64,000 bases of DNA from Thermogemmatispora sp042408735 (GCF_042408735.1 NZ_JBHOQV010000057.1:30495-94494); one strand, 5' to 3'. Shown: positions 33,401 to 41,635, numbered from the stretch's first letter. Notes: a model not told the origin generated them from the letters alone. Program-made: numbers and translations.

Positions 33401-34224
33401 AAAGCCGCCTTCAGATCATCCAGAGTCAGAACCACCTCGGGGAGCTGGGCCCAGCCTCTGGCGCGCAGACGCTGGCCGAGCTGTGTAATCAGCGGCAAGC
33501 CCAGGCCAACCCGCTCCAGCTCCTCGCCATGACGCAAGACGCTGGCCGGTGTCCCGTCCAGCAGCACGTGCCCGCGGTCCATGACGATCACCCGATCGAA
33601 ATCGACCACCTCATGCATGTAGTGTGTAATATGGAGCACGCTGATGCCGCGCTCGCGAGCCAGGCGGCGCACCGTCTCAAGCAGTTGCTCGGCGGTGCGT
33701 CCCGGAATCATCGTTGTCGGCTCGTCCAGGATCAAGTAGCGAGGGCGCATAGCCAGGACGCCGGCCACCGCCAGGCGTTGCTTTTGGCCCTGGGAGAGAT
33801 CGCTCACCGCCTGCCGGGCGTAGGGGCGCAGATCAAGCAGATCGAGCATCTCCTCAACGCGCTCCTCAATCTCGAAGCGCGGCAGGCCCAGATTTTCCGG
33901 CCCGAAAGCGATCTCATCGATCACCGTATTGGCGACCAACTGATCATCGGGATTCTGGAAAACAAGGCCCACGGACTGGCGGATCTGCCAGAGACTCTCG
34001 CCGCCGGCATCGGTGCGCAGGCCATCGACGATCACACTGCCCTGCTGAGGCAGCACAATCGCCGCCAGCAGGCGGGCCAGCGTGCTCTTGCCCGAGCCAT
34101 TGTGACCGATGAGGGCGATTGTTTCGCCCTCATCGATGCGCAGCGTCACCTCTTCCAGAGCGGGGGCGATGCCCTCTTCGGCATCGCCGCTGTAGCGGAA
34201 CGTAACGTTATTGACCTCGATCAT
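33385..34224 (-). CDS. ecfA1: ECF transporter ATPase component (first copy)
   Basis: A 279-residue ABC ATPase. Walker A is 'GHNGSGKSTLARLL', the Q-loop region 'VGLVFQNPDDQLVANTV', the signature 'DLSQGQKQRLAVAG', and Walker B 'YLILDEPTTMI'. The signature has Ser-Gln-Gly rather than Ser-Gly-Gly, and the D-loop after Walker B is unusual ('TTMIPGR' in place of 'TSMLDP'), features seen in one partner of asymmetric EcfA pairs. It sits 28 bases downstream of the S-component gene. Confidence 0.93.
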   Translation of the reverse strand: MIEVNNVTFRYSGDAEEGIAPALEEVTLRIDEGETIALIGHNGSGKSTLARLLAAIVLPQQGSVIVDGLRTDAGGESLWQIRQSVGLVFQNPDDQLVANTVIDEIAFGPENLGLPRFEIEERVEEMLDLLDLRPYARQAVSDLSQGQKQRLAVAGVLAMRPRYLILDEPTTMIPGRTAEQLLETVRRLARERGISVLHITHYMHEVVDFDRVIVMDRGHVLLDGTPASVLRHGEELERVGLGLPLITQLGQRLRARGWAQLPEVVLTLDDLKAALCSLK

Positions 34225-34252
34225 AGCTCAGTCGGCCTGCCCGTCTGGCTCC

Positions 34253-34873
34253 TCAGTAGGGCAGCGTATCGCGTGGCCTGGTCTCGCGAGCCCGTGCCAG
34301 CCGGCCCCGCACAGCCTCGTAGGAGCGCACGATCAGAGTGATCACGACGGCTGCCGCGATCGCCTCTACCACAGCCTGGGGAATGATCAGCACGATGAAG
34401 CCCCAGGTCAGGTAGCCCCGCAGAAAACCAAGGCCGAGCACAAAAACCGTATTGGTAGCCGAGCCGACAGCGCCGGCCAGGGCCGAGGCCGCCGTGCGAT
34501 TCAGGCGCTGCAGGGCCGCAAAAGCCACCCAGGAAGTCAGACCGATCAGGATGCGCGGCAAGAAGGCAATCAGCGGGTCCTTAAACAGGGCGCTACCGGC
34601 GCGCAGAAAGCTGGTCAGGCCGAAAAAGAAACCCGTGATCATACCGACCAACGGGCCTTCCAGAACCGAACCAACAATAACCGGTAGGTGCTCTGTTGTG
34701 GCCGCTCCCGCCGGCGTTGGCAGAGGAATATAGCCAACGAAGGGAATATAGGCCATCAAGATAGTCAGGCCGGCCAACACGCCGGCGGTGACAATGCGTC
34801 TTGTCGAGAGAGACCAGGGAGATTCCTTGGGAGGGGTGAACTTGCCCTGCGGGCTGAACGTATCGTTGCTCAA
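34253..34873 (-). CDS. ECF transporter substrate-binding (S) component
   Basis: A small integral membrane protein of about 206 residues with six hydrophobic segments, the S subunit that captures a vitamin. Characteristic text: 'TAGVLAGLTILMAYIPFVG', 'HLPVIVGSVLEGPLVGMITGFFFGLTSFLRA' and 'FLPRILIGLTSW'. This matches the ECF_trnsprt family that includes pantothenate and other vitamin carriers; the ligand cannot be read from sequence. I choose a TTG start at 34873, since AAAGGAG lies 8 bases upstream; a GTG at 34882 touches that site and is unlikely. It is first gene of the ECF operon and has a promoter and hairpin upstream. Confidence 0.82.
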   Translation of the reverse strand: MSNDTFSPQGKFTPPKESPWSLSTRRIVTAGVLAGLTILMAYIPFVGYIPLPTPAGAATTEHLPVIVGSVLEGPLVGMITGFFFGLTSFLRAGSALFKDPLIAFLPRILIGLTSWVAFAALQRLNRTAASALAGAVGSATNTVFVLGLGFLRGYLTWGFIVLIIPQAVVEAIAAAVVITLIVRSYEAVRGRLARARETRPRDTLPY

Positions 34874-35053
34874 CGCTGGCACTCCTTTGGTCCAGAAGCA
34901 CTAGCTAGCTTATGACGGCTCACCATTGCCTGGTCTGCCAGCGCCGGCAGGCAAACAGCCGAAGCAGCAAGCAAGCCAGTAGAGGTGCCTGCGCTGGCCA
35001 GGACGCAGCAATGAATCCATCTGCGCTGCAACAAGAAGAAATACCTGGACTAC

Positions 35054-35101
35054 AAAAAAACCTCCTCTCCTCTTGCGAGAAAGAAGTCAAAGGAGGTTTT
35101 T
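35054..35101 (-). terminator. Intrinsic terminator after rpiA (probably works on both strands)
   Basis: Minus strand: AAAAACCTCC (35092-35101) pairs with GGAGGTTTTTTT (35054-35065), with an inner CTC-GCAA-GAG hairpin carrying a GNRA tetraloop. The run of seven T on the minus strand and five on the plus strand fits bidirectional termination. It lies about 40 bases after the rpiA stop. Confidence 0.85.
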
Positions 35102-35116
35102 AAGTATCTTAAAAAG

Positions 35117-35146
35117 ATTATAATGAGAAAGGAAGTGAGCTGTCAA
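35117..35146 (-). promoter_or_regulatory. Strong promoter just upstream of the rpiA terminator
   Basis: Minus strand TTGACA (35141-35146), 18 bases, TATAAT (35117-35122). The -35 box includes the rpiA stop codon. The predicted start near 35110 is only about 9 bases before the terminator stem, so transcripts would be short unless termination is relieved; the ECF S gene starts about 235 bases downstream. Confidence 0.75.
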
Positions 35147-35901
35147 GGAACGGCTGGGCCTGCTGGGCGGCTACTGTCGGCCTCCGAGCCGCGGACCAGG
35201 CGGGTGATGCCGGTTGGGCCGGCGATCAGGGCCTCGGTGGTCAGATGCAGGAAGAGGCCCGTTTCGACCACGCCCACGATCTGCCGCAAACGGTTTTCTA
35301 GCTCGCTCGGATCGGGGATACCCTCCGAGAAATAGCAGTCCAGAATGAGGTTGCCATTATCCGTATAGAACGGTTGGCCGGCGCGCTGGCGCAGGCGGGC
35401 CTCGGCCCCCAGAGCCTCGAGGCGCCGTCTGACGGGCGTCAGAGCAAAGGGGACGGTTTCGACAGGTAGGGGCACTTGCAGGCCAAGCAGGGGCACTTGC
35501 TTGCTGATATCGGCGATCACCACGAAGCGGCGTGAAGCCGAGGCCACTACCTTCTCGCGCAGCAAGGCTCCGCCGCCGCCCTTGATCAGATGGAGATGGG
35601 GATCGATCTCATCGGTGCCATCGATATCCAGATCCAGTTCAGGGTGATGATCAAGGTCGGTCAGAGGAAGGCCCACGGCGCGAGCCACTGCCTCGGTTCG
35701 TTCCGAGGTGGGCACTGCCCCGACAATCTGTAGACCTTCCTGCTGCAGGCGGCGCCCTAACGCGCGGATCATCCACTCGGCGGTCGAGCCACTGCCCAGG
35801 CCGATGACCATGCCAGGCTCCACCAGCGCGGCAGCGGCCTCGCCAACCGCCCGCTTCCAGGCTTCTTTCTCCGGCAACTGTGCGCTTTCGCTTTCCTTCA
35901 T
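35143..35901 (-). CDS. rpiA: Ribose-5-phosphate isomerase A
   Basis: Interconverts ribose-5-phosphate and ribulose-5-phosphate in the pentose phosphate pathway. 252 residues; conserved blocks 'GLGSGSTAEWMI', 'AVPTSERTEAVA', 'DLDIDGTDEIDP' (Asp-Gly-Thr-Asp-Glu active site), 'KGGGGALLREKVVA' (catalytic Glu and Lys region) and 'GNLILDCYF'. GAGGA lies upstream of ATG 35901. It is a stand-alone gene with its own intrinsic terminator. The C-terminal tail (about 15 residues, rich in Ser, Pro and Ala) is longer than usual. Confidence 0.95.
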   Translation of the reverse strand: MKESESAQLPEKEAWKRAVGEAAAALVEPGMVIGLGSGSTAEWMIRALGRRLQQEGLQIVGAVPTSERTEAVARAVGLPLTDLDHHPELDLDIDGTDEIDPHLHLIKGGGGALLREKVVASASRRFVVIADISKQVPLLGLQVPLPVETVPFALTPVRRRLEALGAEARLRQRAGQPFYTDNGNLILDCYFSEGIPDPSELENRLRQIVGVVETGLFLHLTTEALIAGPTGITRLVRGSEADSSRPAGPAVP

Positions 35902-36115
35902 GCTCTTGGTCCTCGCTGCTTGCTCGCATGACTTGAGAGAGAAGTCAGGAGTAAGGAGGGTAGGGGCTTCTCTCTTCTTCTTCTATAGCATATCCCAAAG
36001 CGCGATCGTTGTGCAGGGCAGGGATCGCCTGCGTCCTGGGAGCGGGGAGAGGGCCTGCCCTCGTCGCGGGCGGGCCACTTACTGGCGGCTGTGATCAAAA
36101 AAGAGAGGAGCCTTA

Positions 36116-36160
36116 GTCAACGACCCCTGCCTGGCTCAAGCCAGGGACTTGCCCGCAGCC
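36116..36160. repeat. IS end sequence next to the tnpB fragment
   Basis: GTCAAC (36116-36121), then CCTGGCT-CA-AGCCAGG hairpin (36130-36145) and ACTTGCCCGCAGC. It aligns in pattern with the left end of the iscB element (16722-16765) and with 40387-40423. Confidence 0.5.
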
Positions 36161-36545
36161 CCCTCGGCCTGGGCTTCAGGGCTGGTTGACGGCTGCCCAG
36201 TGTCCCGAAGGGCAGTAGCGTGTGTACAGCGTGCGCGATCGCGAATATTCCGGGCCGCATTGAGATCGGCATGCTCCTGCCAGCCACAGGCCGGACAGGT
36301 GAAGCGGTGCCGACGCCGCTGTCCCCGCGCTCACACTGAGAGCAGGTCTGACTGGTGTAGGCTGGGTCGACCTCGACGACACGCAGCCCTCGCTCCTGGT
36401 CCTGCCGCTCCGCCCGGCGTCGAAGCAGGCTCCACTGCCACAGGGCCAGTCGACCTCGGAGCGCTTGCCCCCGGACCTGCTCGCGTGTCGCGGGAGGCAT
36501 CTGCAGCCGTTCGACGGCCAGCACCGCCTGGGGCGTTGCCCACTG
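36136..36545 (-). pseudogene. tnpB fragment (IS200/IS605 OrfB C-terminal part)
   Basis: C-terminal portion of TnpB, the RNA-guided RuvC-type nuclease of IS200/IS605 elements. 'LAVERLQMPPATREQ', 'VVEVDPAYTSQTCSQC' (the conserved D-PAYTSQxCSxCG before the zinc ribbon) are in one frame. The frame then breaks, and 'CPACGWQEHADLNAARNI', the second Cys pair with the catalytic Asp of RuvC-III, lies in another. The stop is at 36136-36138 inside the end hairpin. The N-terminal two thirds are missing. It abuts a broken GntR-type gene on the other strand, so insertion into that gene is the simplest history. Confidence 0.8.
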
Positions 36546-36557
36546 CCAAAACAGATC

Positions 36558-36955
36558 GAGCAGATCAGGACCTCAGGCGACGTATCCTGTCGGGAGAATG
36601 GCAACCAGGACAAAGCCTGTCAACGAAAATGATTACGGACCAATATGGATTGGACAATGCCAGTGTCCAGTTTATACTTCTCCGGCTAGCCACAGAGGGA
36701 CTGATTTCTATCTCTCCAGTCAAGCGCCATCGATGGCCCTATAATGCGGCCACCGATGCCTGTCATGTCGCGGATTGTGAGGGAAACCGCCTCCTCTCTC
36801 CCAGCCAGGGAGGCTTTATTGAGGGTATTAGGCAGGGGGATATACTCCCTACATACGGATGTCACAGATCAAGGTGCAATGCGCTGATGAAGAGGTGGCT
36901 CGGTTACTTCAGTTTCAGTAGAAAAATGCAAAAATCATTTTTATTATTAAATTAG
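36558..36955 (+). pseudogene. Remnant of a GntR-type winged-helix regulator
   Basis: An open stretch encodes 'DLRRRILSGEWQPGQSL', 'ITDQYGLDNASVQFILLRL' and 'ATEGLISISPVK', a clear GntR-family winged helix-turn-helix. The first helix is missing because the tnpB fragment abuts it, and the part after about 36740 resembles no effector domain I know; it ends at 36955. No start codon or ribosome site fits the HTH. A truncated, inactive gene is most likely. Confidence 0.6.
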
Positions 36956-37869
36956 TTAAATAGATGAAAATAAGATCATGGAGATCAGCGATGCTTTTTG
37001 ATTATTGGTGATAGAAAGGCTACCAGAGCTTGAGTGTTATGATTGCGGTATCTATAAGATTATGAAGCAATTGGATAGAAATCCCTGTTGGTGCACGGAG
37101 ACAGTCGAGGTGGTTCACGCAAGTAGTCTTGAAAGCTCTTCGAGCAGTCCCTCAATGACCCTTGTCCACTGCTAAAGATCCTCCGTCGAACACGCGACGA
37201 ACGAGGGTCTCCCCTATCTATGGACTTCCTCACGGACAGGGGAGACCTGTATCGACTGCATTGTTCTTTCCCTTTATACGCGGACGATATCCCTGCCCCC
37301 TGGCGCGAGATTTGAGGCGAGATCGGTCAGCTTGCGGCAGCCTTCAATACCATCCTGTGGACCACCTGGAAGAGCTACGCCGTCAGCAGTCGGCCCTGAT
37401 TTTGCATTGCAGGCGCGACCTGCAGTTGTGCGGCTTGCAGGAGTTGCAGAGGCCGCGATCTGCTTGTCGACTCTGGAATTGCAATGCCAGCCCAGGGAGA
37501 GATCTCCCCCGGATTGGTAGGGGGGAAGAGGCCCAGAATGAGATGGAAGGGTCTTTTCCTGTTTCTGGGCAGCGCAAGGTAACCTCTCTTGGGGAGAGCC
37601 TTTTCAAAAGTAATCCTTTTCCGATACTATGTATCTAAGAGCAGCAGGCGTGATCATTCTCTTCCTAACCGCGTGTCTTTCTGCCTGTCCGCCTGCCACC
37701 ACTCGCTTGCTGGAGGGCAAGAGTCAGCTTCTGCAGTGCGTGTGGCGGAAATGCTCGTCCGCTTGTCATTCCAGCAGGAGCATGGTATCATCGTGCCGTA
37801 GCGAGAGAGGGGAAAAAAAGCTCTGAGGTGGGGAGGATGGCCTGTACGGGGTGCCGCAAGCAGACGAGG
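36956..37869. other. About 0.9 kb without recognisable genes
   Basis: Lower GC at its beginning, with several short open frames, none with family motifs or a good ribosome site. Fragments such as 'IGQLAAAFNTILWTTWKSYAV' (about 37319-37390) suggest an eroded gene. With the tnpB and GntR relics next door, it looks like a decayed region. Confidence 0.4.
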
Positions 37870-37970
37870 CATGAGGGTACCGAAAGCGAGCTATGCGCTG
37901 GCTTCTCAAGCATGTGATCCACGGATAATCGATCTGCACGAGGATGCTGAAAGCACGAGGATAGTGAAAA
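37870..37970 (+). repeat. Leader repeats GAGGATACYGRAARC before the receiver-DUF4388 gene
   Basis: Three copies of a 15-17 base unit: CATGAGGGTACCGAAAGC (37870-37887), CGAGGATGCTGAAAGCA (37939-37955) and CGAGGATAGTGAAAA (37956-37970). The last ends at the ATG and supplies the GAGGA ribosome site. The same unit precedes genes at 46907 (+) and 60473 (-). Confidence 0.8.
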
Positions 37971-39986
37971 ATGTCGGAGCAGTCGCGCATTCTGGTAGTC
38001 ACCGATGATGCAGAAGATGGGCAGGCCATGCTCACGGCCCTACGCGCTGATGGGTACCTGGTGCAGGGGGCGAGTGGAACGGCTGAGGCCCTGCGTCTCC
38101 TCTGGCGCGAGATGCATCATCTTGTGATTGCTGAGCTGAAGTTAGCCAGCGCCGATGATTTTGAGCTGGTACGCTGGTTGCGCCTCTACTATCCACGCAC
38201 TGCCGTCCTCTTATTGACCCCGCCCGAGGCAGGGGAGGAGCGAACGCAGGCTCTTGAGCGTGGCGTGGCCGCCCTGCTTGATAAGCCTCTCAATCTGGAG
38301 CGCCTGAGAGCCGAGGTGCGGCGTCTGCTCGCCCAGCCAGGTTTTTCCGCCAGCCTGGATTCCTTTGATCTCCTCGATGTGATTCAGATTGTGACTATGA
38401 GCCGCAAAAAAATCGCCCTGGTGGTGAGCACGGACCAGGGTGAGCGGGGCCTCTTGCGCTTCCAAAACGGAGAACTGATCTGGGCAGAATATGGAGTGCT
38501 GCGAGGCGAAGAGGCTTTTTTTGCGCTGGCGGCTCACCGTACCGGAACGGTCTCTTATCAACCCTGGGAGGGTGAGATCACTCCGAATGTGGCGCAGCCT
38601 CTCTCGCGCCTGATTCTGCAGGCCCTCCAGTATCGGGCGAAGTACAGCGGCGGCGAAGCCGGTAGCGGGGTCCTGCCGGCCCCGGGGCAGCAGGCGACTG
38701 GCGAGCAACAGGGCCGGATCGCGCTCTCGCTGGAAGAGATCGACGATACCCCCTTCGGCCTGCTGGATGAGAGTGGAAGCGTGCCGGCCACCCCTTCGCT
38801 GTCTGCAGAAGAGAAGCGCGTTGGGGTCACCCAGGAGGGGACCGGTGAGCATGGAGGTCGCGAGTGGTGGATGGCTACCGGCTATGTGCCCAGGCTGGGG
38901 GGGAACGAGCAGCGACGGGATGGAGGGGCCGCGCGGAGCGGAGACAGCGCCGCTCTGCCGGTGACCGGTCATGTGGCGGCGGCCTCGGCTGCGCCTGGTG
39001 GTGCTGGGGCCGGAACCACCGGCAAGATACCAACGCCCAATCGTCTGCAGCGTCTACCTCCCTCTGAAGCGATAGAGCTTCCCTCGTGGTTAACCGAGCA
39101 GCCAACACAGGCCGAGCTACCGCCCGTTATCCCAGTGGGGCATTCTCCTTTGACCACTGGCCAGTTGCCGGTTTTGCCGACTCAAAGGCAGGGTGGAGAT
39201 GGGCGTCCTGCTTCTGCCGTCTTTGGTCAGCAAGCTCCAGTCGCTCCAGAGCAGCCCTTACACCTTCCCCTCTCGACCGATACAGGCATTCGGCTCCGGC
39301 GGATTGGAGGAAACGAAGGTCAGCCTTCGACGGCTCTCTCCAGTTCCTCGGCCTCGGGCACCCCCTCTAGTGGCGGGCCACTGCAGAGCCTCCGATCGCT
39401 TGGGCGAGGGAGTGGTCCCCTTTCGCTCTCGCCATCCTCCTCCTCTCCGGCGGCTCGTCAGGAGAGTCCAGCCCTACCTGACACCGGCGCCCTGACCGGC
39501 CCTCGACCAGCCCTGGGACCTTCCGCCTCACTGGCAGGCACAACAGGCGCTCTGCCAGGCGCCGGCACAGGGCCGCTCTCGGGCGCGCGCAGTGGTCCCT
39601 TACCGCGCGTCTCTCGCCGCAACATCAGCGCCATTGTGGCGGCCTTGCAGACCCTGGGCTATGCCATTCCGGGCTTTGTGGCCACAGCCGTGCTGAGCAT
39701 GGAGGGCCTGCCGATTGCCCAGGTCTCCGTCGATGATCTCGACCTCTCGCCGATGGGCGGCCATCTCAAGGCGGCTATCCAGGGCATTGTGCGCTCCCTG
39801 GAGCTGGGGAACTGGGGCCCCTATGAAGACCTCGTTGTAACCAGCTCAAACCACCGTCTGCTTCTACGCCTCATCGAGGGAGGAAGCACCGCCTTTCATG
39901 TGCTGGTCACTACCCGCGAGGCTGACCTGAAAGAAAGCATGGAAGTGATGGCCAATGTTGAGGGAGCGATTGCCGCTGCGCTATAA
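37971..39986 (+). CDS. Receiver - DUF4388 - roadblock/LC7 signalling protein
   Basis: 671 residues in four parts. Residues 1-122 form a response-regulator receiver fold: acidic pair in 'VVTDDAEDG', Thr in 'LLLTPPE', and Lys in 'LLDKPL'. The phospho-acceptor strand reads 'LVIAELKLAS', with Glu where Asp is expected, so it may mimic the phosphorylated state. Residues about 130-220 match DUF4388 ('FDLLDVIQIVTMSRKKIALVV' and 'GELIWAEYGVLRGEEAFFAL'). A 300-residue Gly/Ser/Pro-rich linker follows. Residues about 550-671 form a roadblock/LC7 domain ('IPGFVATAVLSMEGLPIAQV'), usually a partner of small GTPases such as MglA. GAGGA ribosome site. No GTPase gene is seen nearby. Confidence 0.82.
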   Translation: MSEQSRILVVTDDAEDGQAMLTALRADGYLVQGASGTAEALRLLWREMHHLVIAELKLASADDFELVRWLRLYYPRTAVLLLTPPEAGEERTQALERGVAALLDKPLNLERLRAEVRRLLAQPGFSASLDSFDLLDVIQIVTMSRKKIALVVSTDQGERGLLRFQNGELIWAEYGVLRGEEAFFALAAHRTGTVSYQPWEGEITPNVAQPLSRLILQALQYRAKYSGGEAGSGVLPAPGQQATGEQQGRIALSLEEIDDTPFGLLDESGSVPATPSLSAEEKRVGVTQEGTGEHGGREWWMATGYVPRLGGNEQRRDGGAARSGDSAALPVTGHVAAASAAPGGAGAGTTGKIPTPNRLQRLPPSEAIELPSWLTEQPTQAELPPVIPVGHSPLTTGQLPVLPTQRQGGDGRPASAVFGQQAPVAPEQPLHLPLSTDTGIRLRRIGGNEGQPSTALSSSSASGTPSSGGPLQSLRSLGRGSGPLSLSPSSSSPAARQESPALPDTGALTGPRPALGPSASLAGTTGALPGAGTGPLSGARSGPLPRVSRRNISAIVAALQTLGYAIPGFVATAVLSMEGLPIAQVSVDDLDLSPMGGHLKAAIQGIVRSLELGNWGPYEDLVVTSSNHRLLLRLIEGGSTAFHVLVTTREADLKESMEVMANVEGAIAAAL

Positions 39987-40060
39987 TCCAAAATAAAGCA
40001 GCCGGGCAGCGAGTACTTACTGCGGCTGGTAAGAGTTGAGCCGAGAAGAGAAGGACAACG

Positions 40061-40189
40061 ATGAGTGAAAGCCAGGGTAAATCTCAAAAGACAGAAGAGC
40101 AGCGCCGGAGAGATCAATACTCCTTCATCATTGGCATGATCATCGGTATGGTCATCCTTATTGCCTTTACTCTGCTCTTCAGTCACTGA
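40061..40189 (+). CDS. 42-residue single-span membrane protein
   Basis: Short gene: a charged N-terminal half (about 20 residues, 'SESQGKSQKTEEQRRRDQ') and one C-terminal hydrophobic helix (from 'YSFIIGMIIGMVILIAFTLL' to 'FSH'). AAGGA lies 7 bases before the ATG. It begins 74 bases after the receiver-DUF4388 gene in the same direction and is likely cotranscribed. Not recognised as a known family. Coding status rests on the ribosome site, the helix with Gly-x-x-x-Gly packing motif and the sharp polar/apolar division. Confidence 0.65.
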   Translation: MSESQGKSQKTEEQRRRDQYSFIIGMIIGMVILIAFTLLFSH

Positions 40190-40373
40190 CCAGCCTCCCC
40201 CCGCCTGGGAGCCACTGAAAGGAGAAGGGGAGAGGGCGCTCGCATCGTTCACCCACCAACCGACGCCCTCGCTCTACCATATACTCATGACCAGGGCCTT
40301 GAGTATCGCGGCCTGAAAGCGCAAGAAAAGGACCTGACCACCGCCTGGACCAGAGGCGTCAGGCGTTGCTCAG

Positions 40374-40423
40374 AAGCCCTGACCTGGTCAACCAGGAGCA
40401 AGCCTGAAGGGCTTGCTGTAAGC
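40374..40423. repeat. Solitary IS end-like sequence
   Basis: GTCAACC (40387-40393) then AAGCC, GGGCTTGC and GTAAGC ending at 40423, lining up with the left end of the iscB element at 16722-16765. It is also part of a hairpin AAGCCCT/AGGGCTT (40374-40380 with 40408-40414). There is no transposase gene beside it, so it is a leftover end or a separate small repeat. Confidence 0.5.
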
Positions 40424-40450
40424 GAAGCCGCAGCCAGGTCGCTGGCTGGC

Positions 40451-41425
40451 TTATTCGGACTGATCGTCCTGGGGACGAAGGCCTGTCTGCAGCGTCTCTA
40501 CGAGGAGAGGAAGATCGGTGAGGGTTGTCCTATCGAGGGCGTCGGTCGTGCGCGTTGTCGCCTTGCTGGTAGCTCTGCGCGGACCGGAACGTCCCCTTCT
40601 AGAGGCAGAGGGGGCCTTCTCCTTTTCTTCTTCCTCCCCGTGAGCATCTTCGCCTGCCAGGTTGTCTCTGCCGCCTTGCTCGGAGGAAAGCGTCTTGCCT
40701 GCCTGATGACGAGCCTCTAAATCGCGAAGCTGCTTCTCAAGGGCCGCCAGGCTGGCCTGCCCACTCAGCGCGCCCTGCCCACTCAGCGCCTGGGATAGGT
40801 GTGCGGAGGAAGAAAGAGAAGGGGCCAGAGACTCGGTAGTCGGAGCCTGCCGCTCGGCTTCCGGTGCGGATGGACCCGATCGAGGGTGTAGGGGTTGTCG
40901 GGTCGTCGCCTGTCCTGTTCGCTGCCGAGGCGGCTCGCTCTCCTGCTGACGTCGCTGCATCTCGCTGAGAGCGCGCTGCTGGATACGTTCCTGACGCTGC
41001 TTCATCTCTAGCAGATCGCTGGTCGTTTCCAATTCCCGCAGGCGCGACTCAAGCTGCTGGAGGACATCGCGCATTGTACGAGCAAGCTGCTCCTGAGCTT
41101 GACGCTGCTGCTCATAGCGGAGGGCCAGTCGATTGACCTCATTGTACTGCAAGAGGGCAGAGCGAGCCGCCTCCTCGTTCCCCTGACGTAGTGCCTGCTC
41201 GACCTTCTTGAGCCAGGTGGCAGCCTCTTCTTGTTTCTCGCGCGCACGACGCTGCAGCTGATGGGCGGTAGCGATCGCTGTGGCCACCTGAGTTTTCACC
41301 TGCACCAATTGGTTGCGCATATCGAGCTGTAACTGCCGAAGGGAAGATTGCGGATCAGGGGCTTTCTCGATAAAAGCATCGATGTTGATCCGCAGCAGCG
41401 TAAGGACTCGTTCCAACAGATTCAT
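40451..41425 (-). CDS. PspA/IM30-family protein, long form
   Basis: A 324-residue PspA-like protein. It has a typical start 'MNLLERVLTLLRINIDAFIEKAPDPQSSLRQL' (amphipathic helix then the PspA 'dP' turn) and coiled coil to about residue 165. A low-complexity tail rich in Ser, Gln, Arg and Glu follows, with two near-identical 'ALSGQGALSGQAS' units and a short second coil ('LAALEKQLRDLEARHQ'). The tail is not part of the usual PspA fold. It is last in the run XRE regulator, NfeD-like, flotillin, PspA, a known bacterial association for membrane-microdomain and envelope-stress functions. The ribosome site is weak. Confidence 0.82.
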   Translation of the reverse strand: MNLLERVLTLLRINIDAFIEKAPDPQSSLRQLQLDMRNQLVQVKTQVATAIATAHQLQRRAREKQEEAATWLKKVEQALRQGNEEAARSALLQYNEVNRLALRYEQQRQAQEQLARTMRDVLQQLESRLRELETTSDLLEMKQRQERIQQRALSEMQRRQQESEPPRQRTGQATTRQPLHPRSGPSAPEAERQAPTTESLAPSLSSSAHLSQALSGQGALSGQASLAALEKQLRDLEARHQAGKTLSSEQGGRDNLAGEDAHGEEEEKEKAPSASRRGRSGPRRATSKATTRTTDALDRTTLTDLPLLVETLQTGLRPQDDQSE

Positions 41426-41635
41426 AGCACAACCCTTTCCAAAGAAGCGTAGCGAACCTCCCTTCTGTCAGGGGGGCAGAACAGCAGCCAGGGGGAAGCG
41501 TTGCAAGAAGCGCCAGATCGGAGCCTCCCAACGTCTTCCCCACAAGGACAAGCGTCATCCAGCTAGAGACCGTCTCCCGCTCACCCTGGCCAGAGGGGCA
41601 GAGAGCCGGCCGGCTGGCGGTTCCCCTCTCATATC

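Noticed and set aside
37162..37638. 158-residue open frame in the 37 kb gap
   Set aside because: No family motif, no ribosome site, irregular composition; probably chance in decayed sequence.
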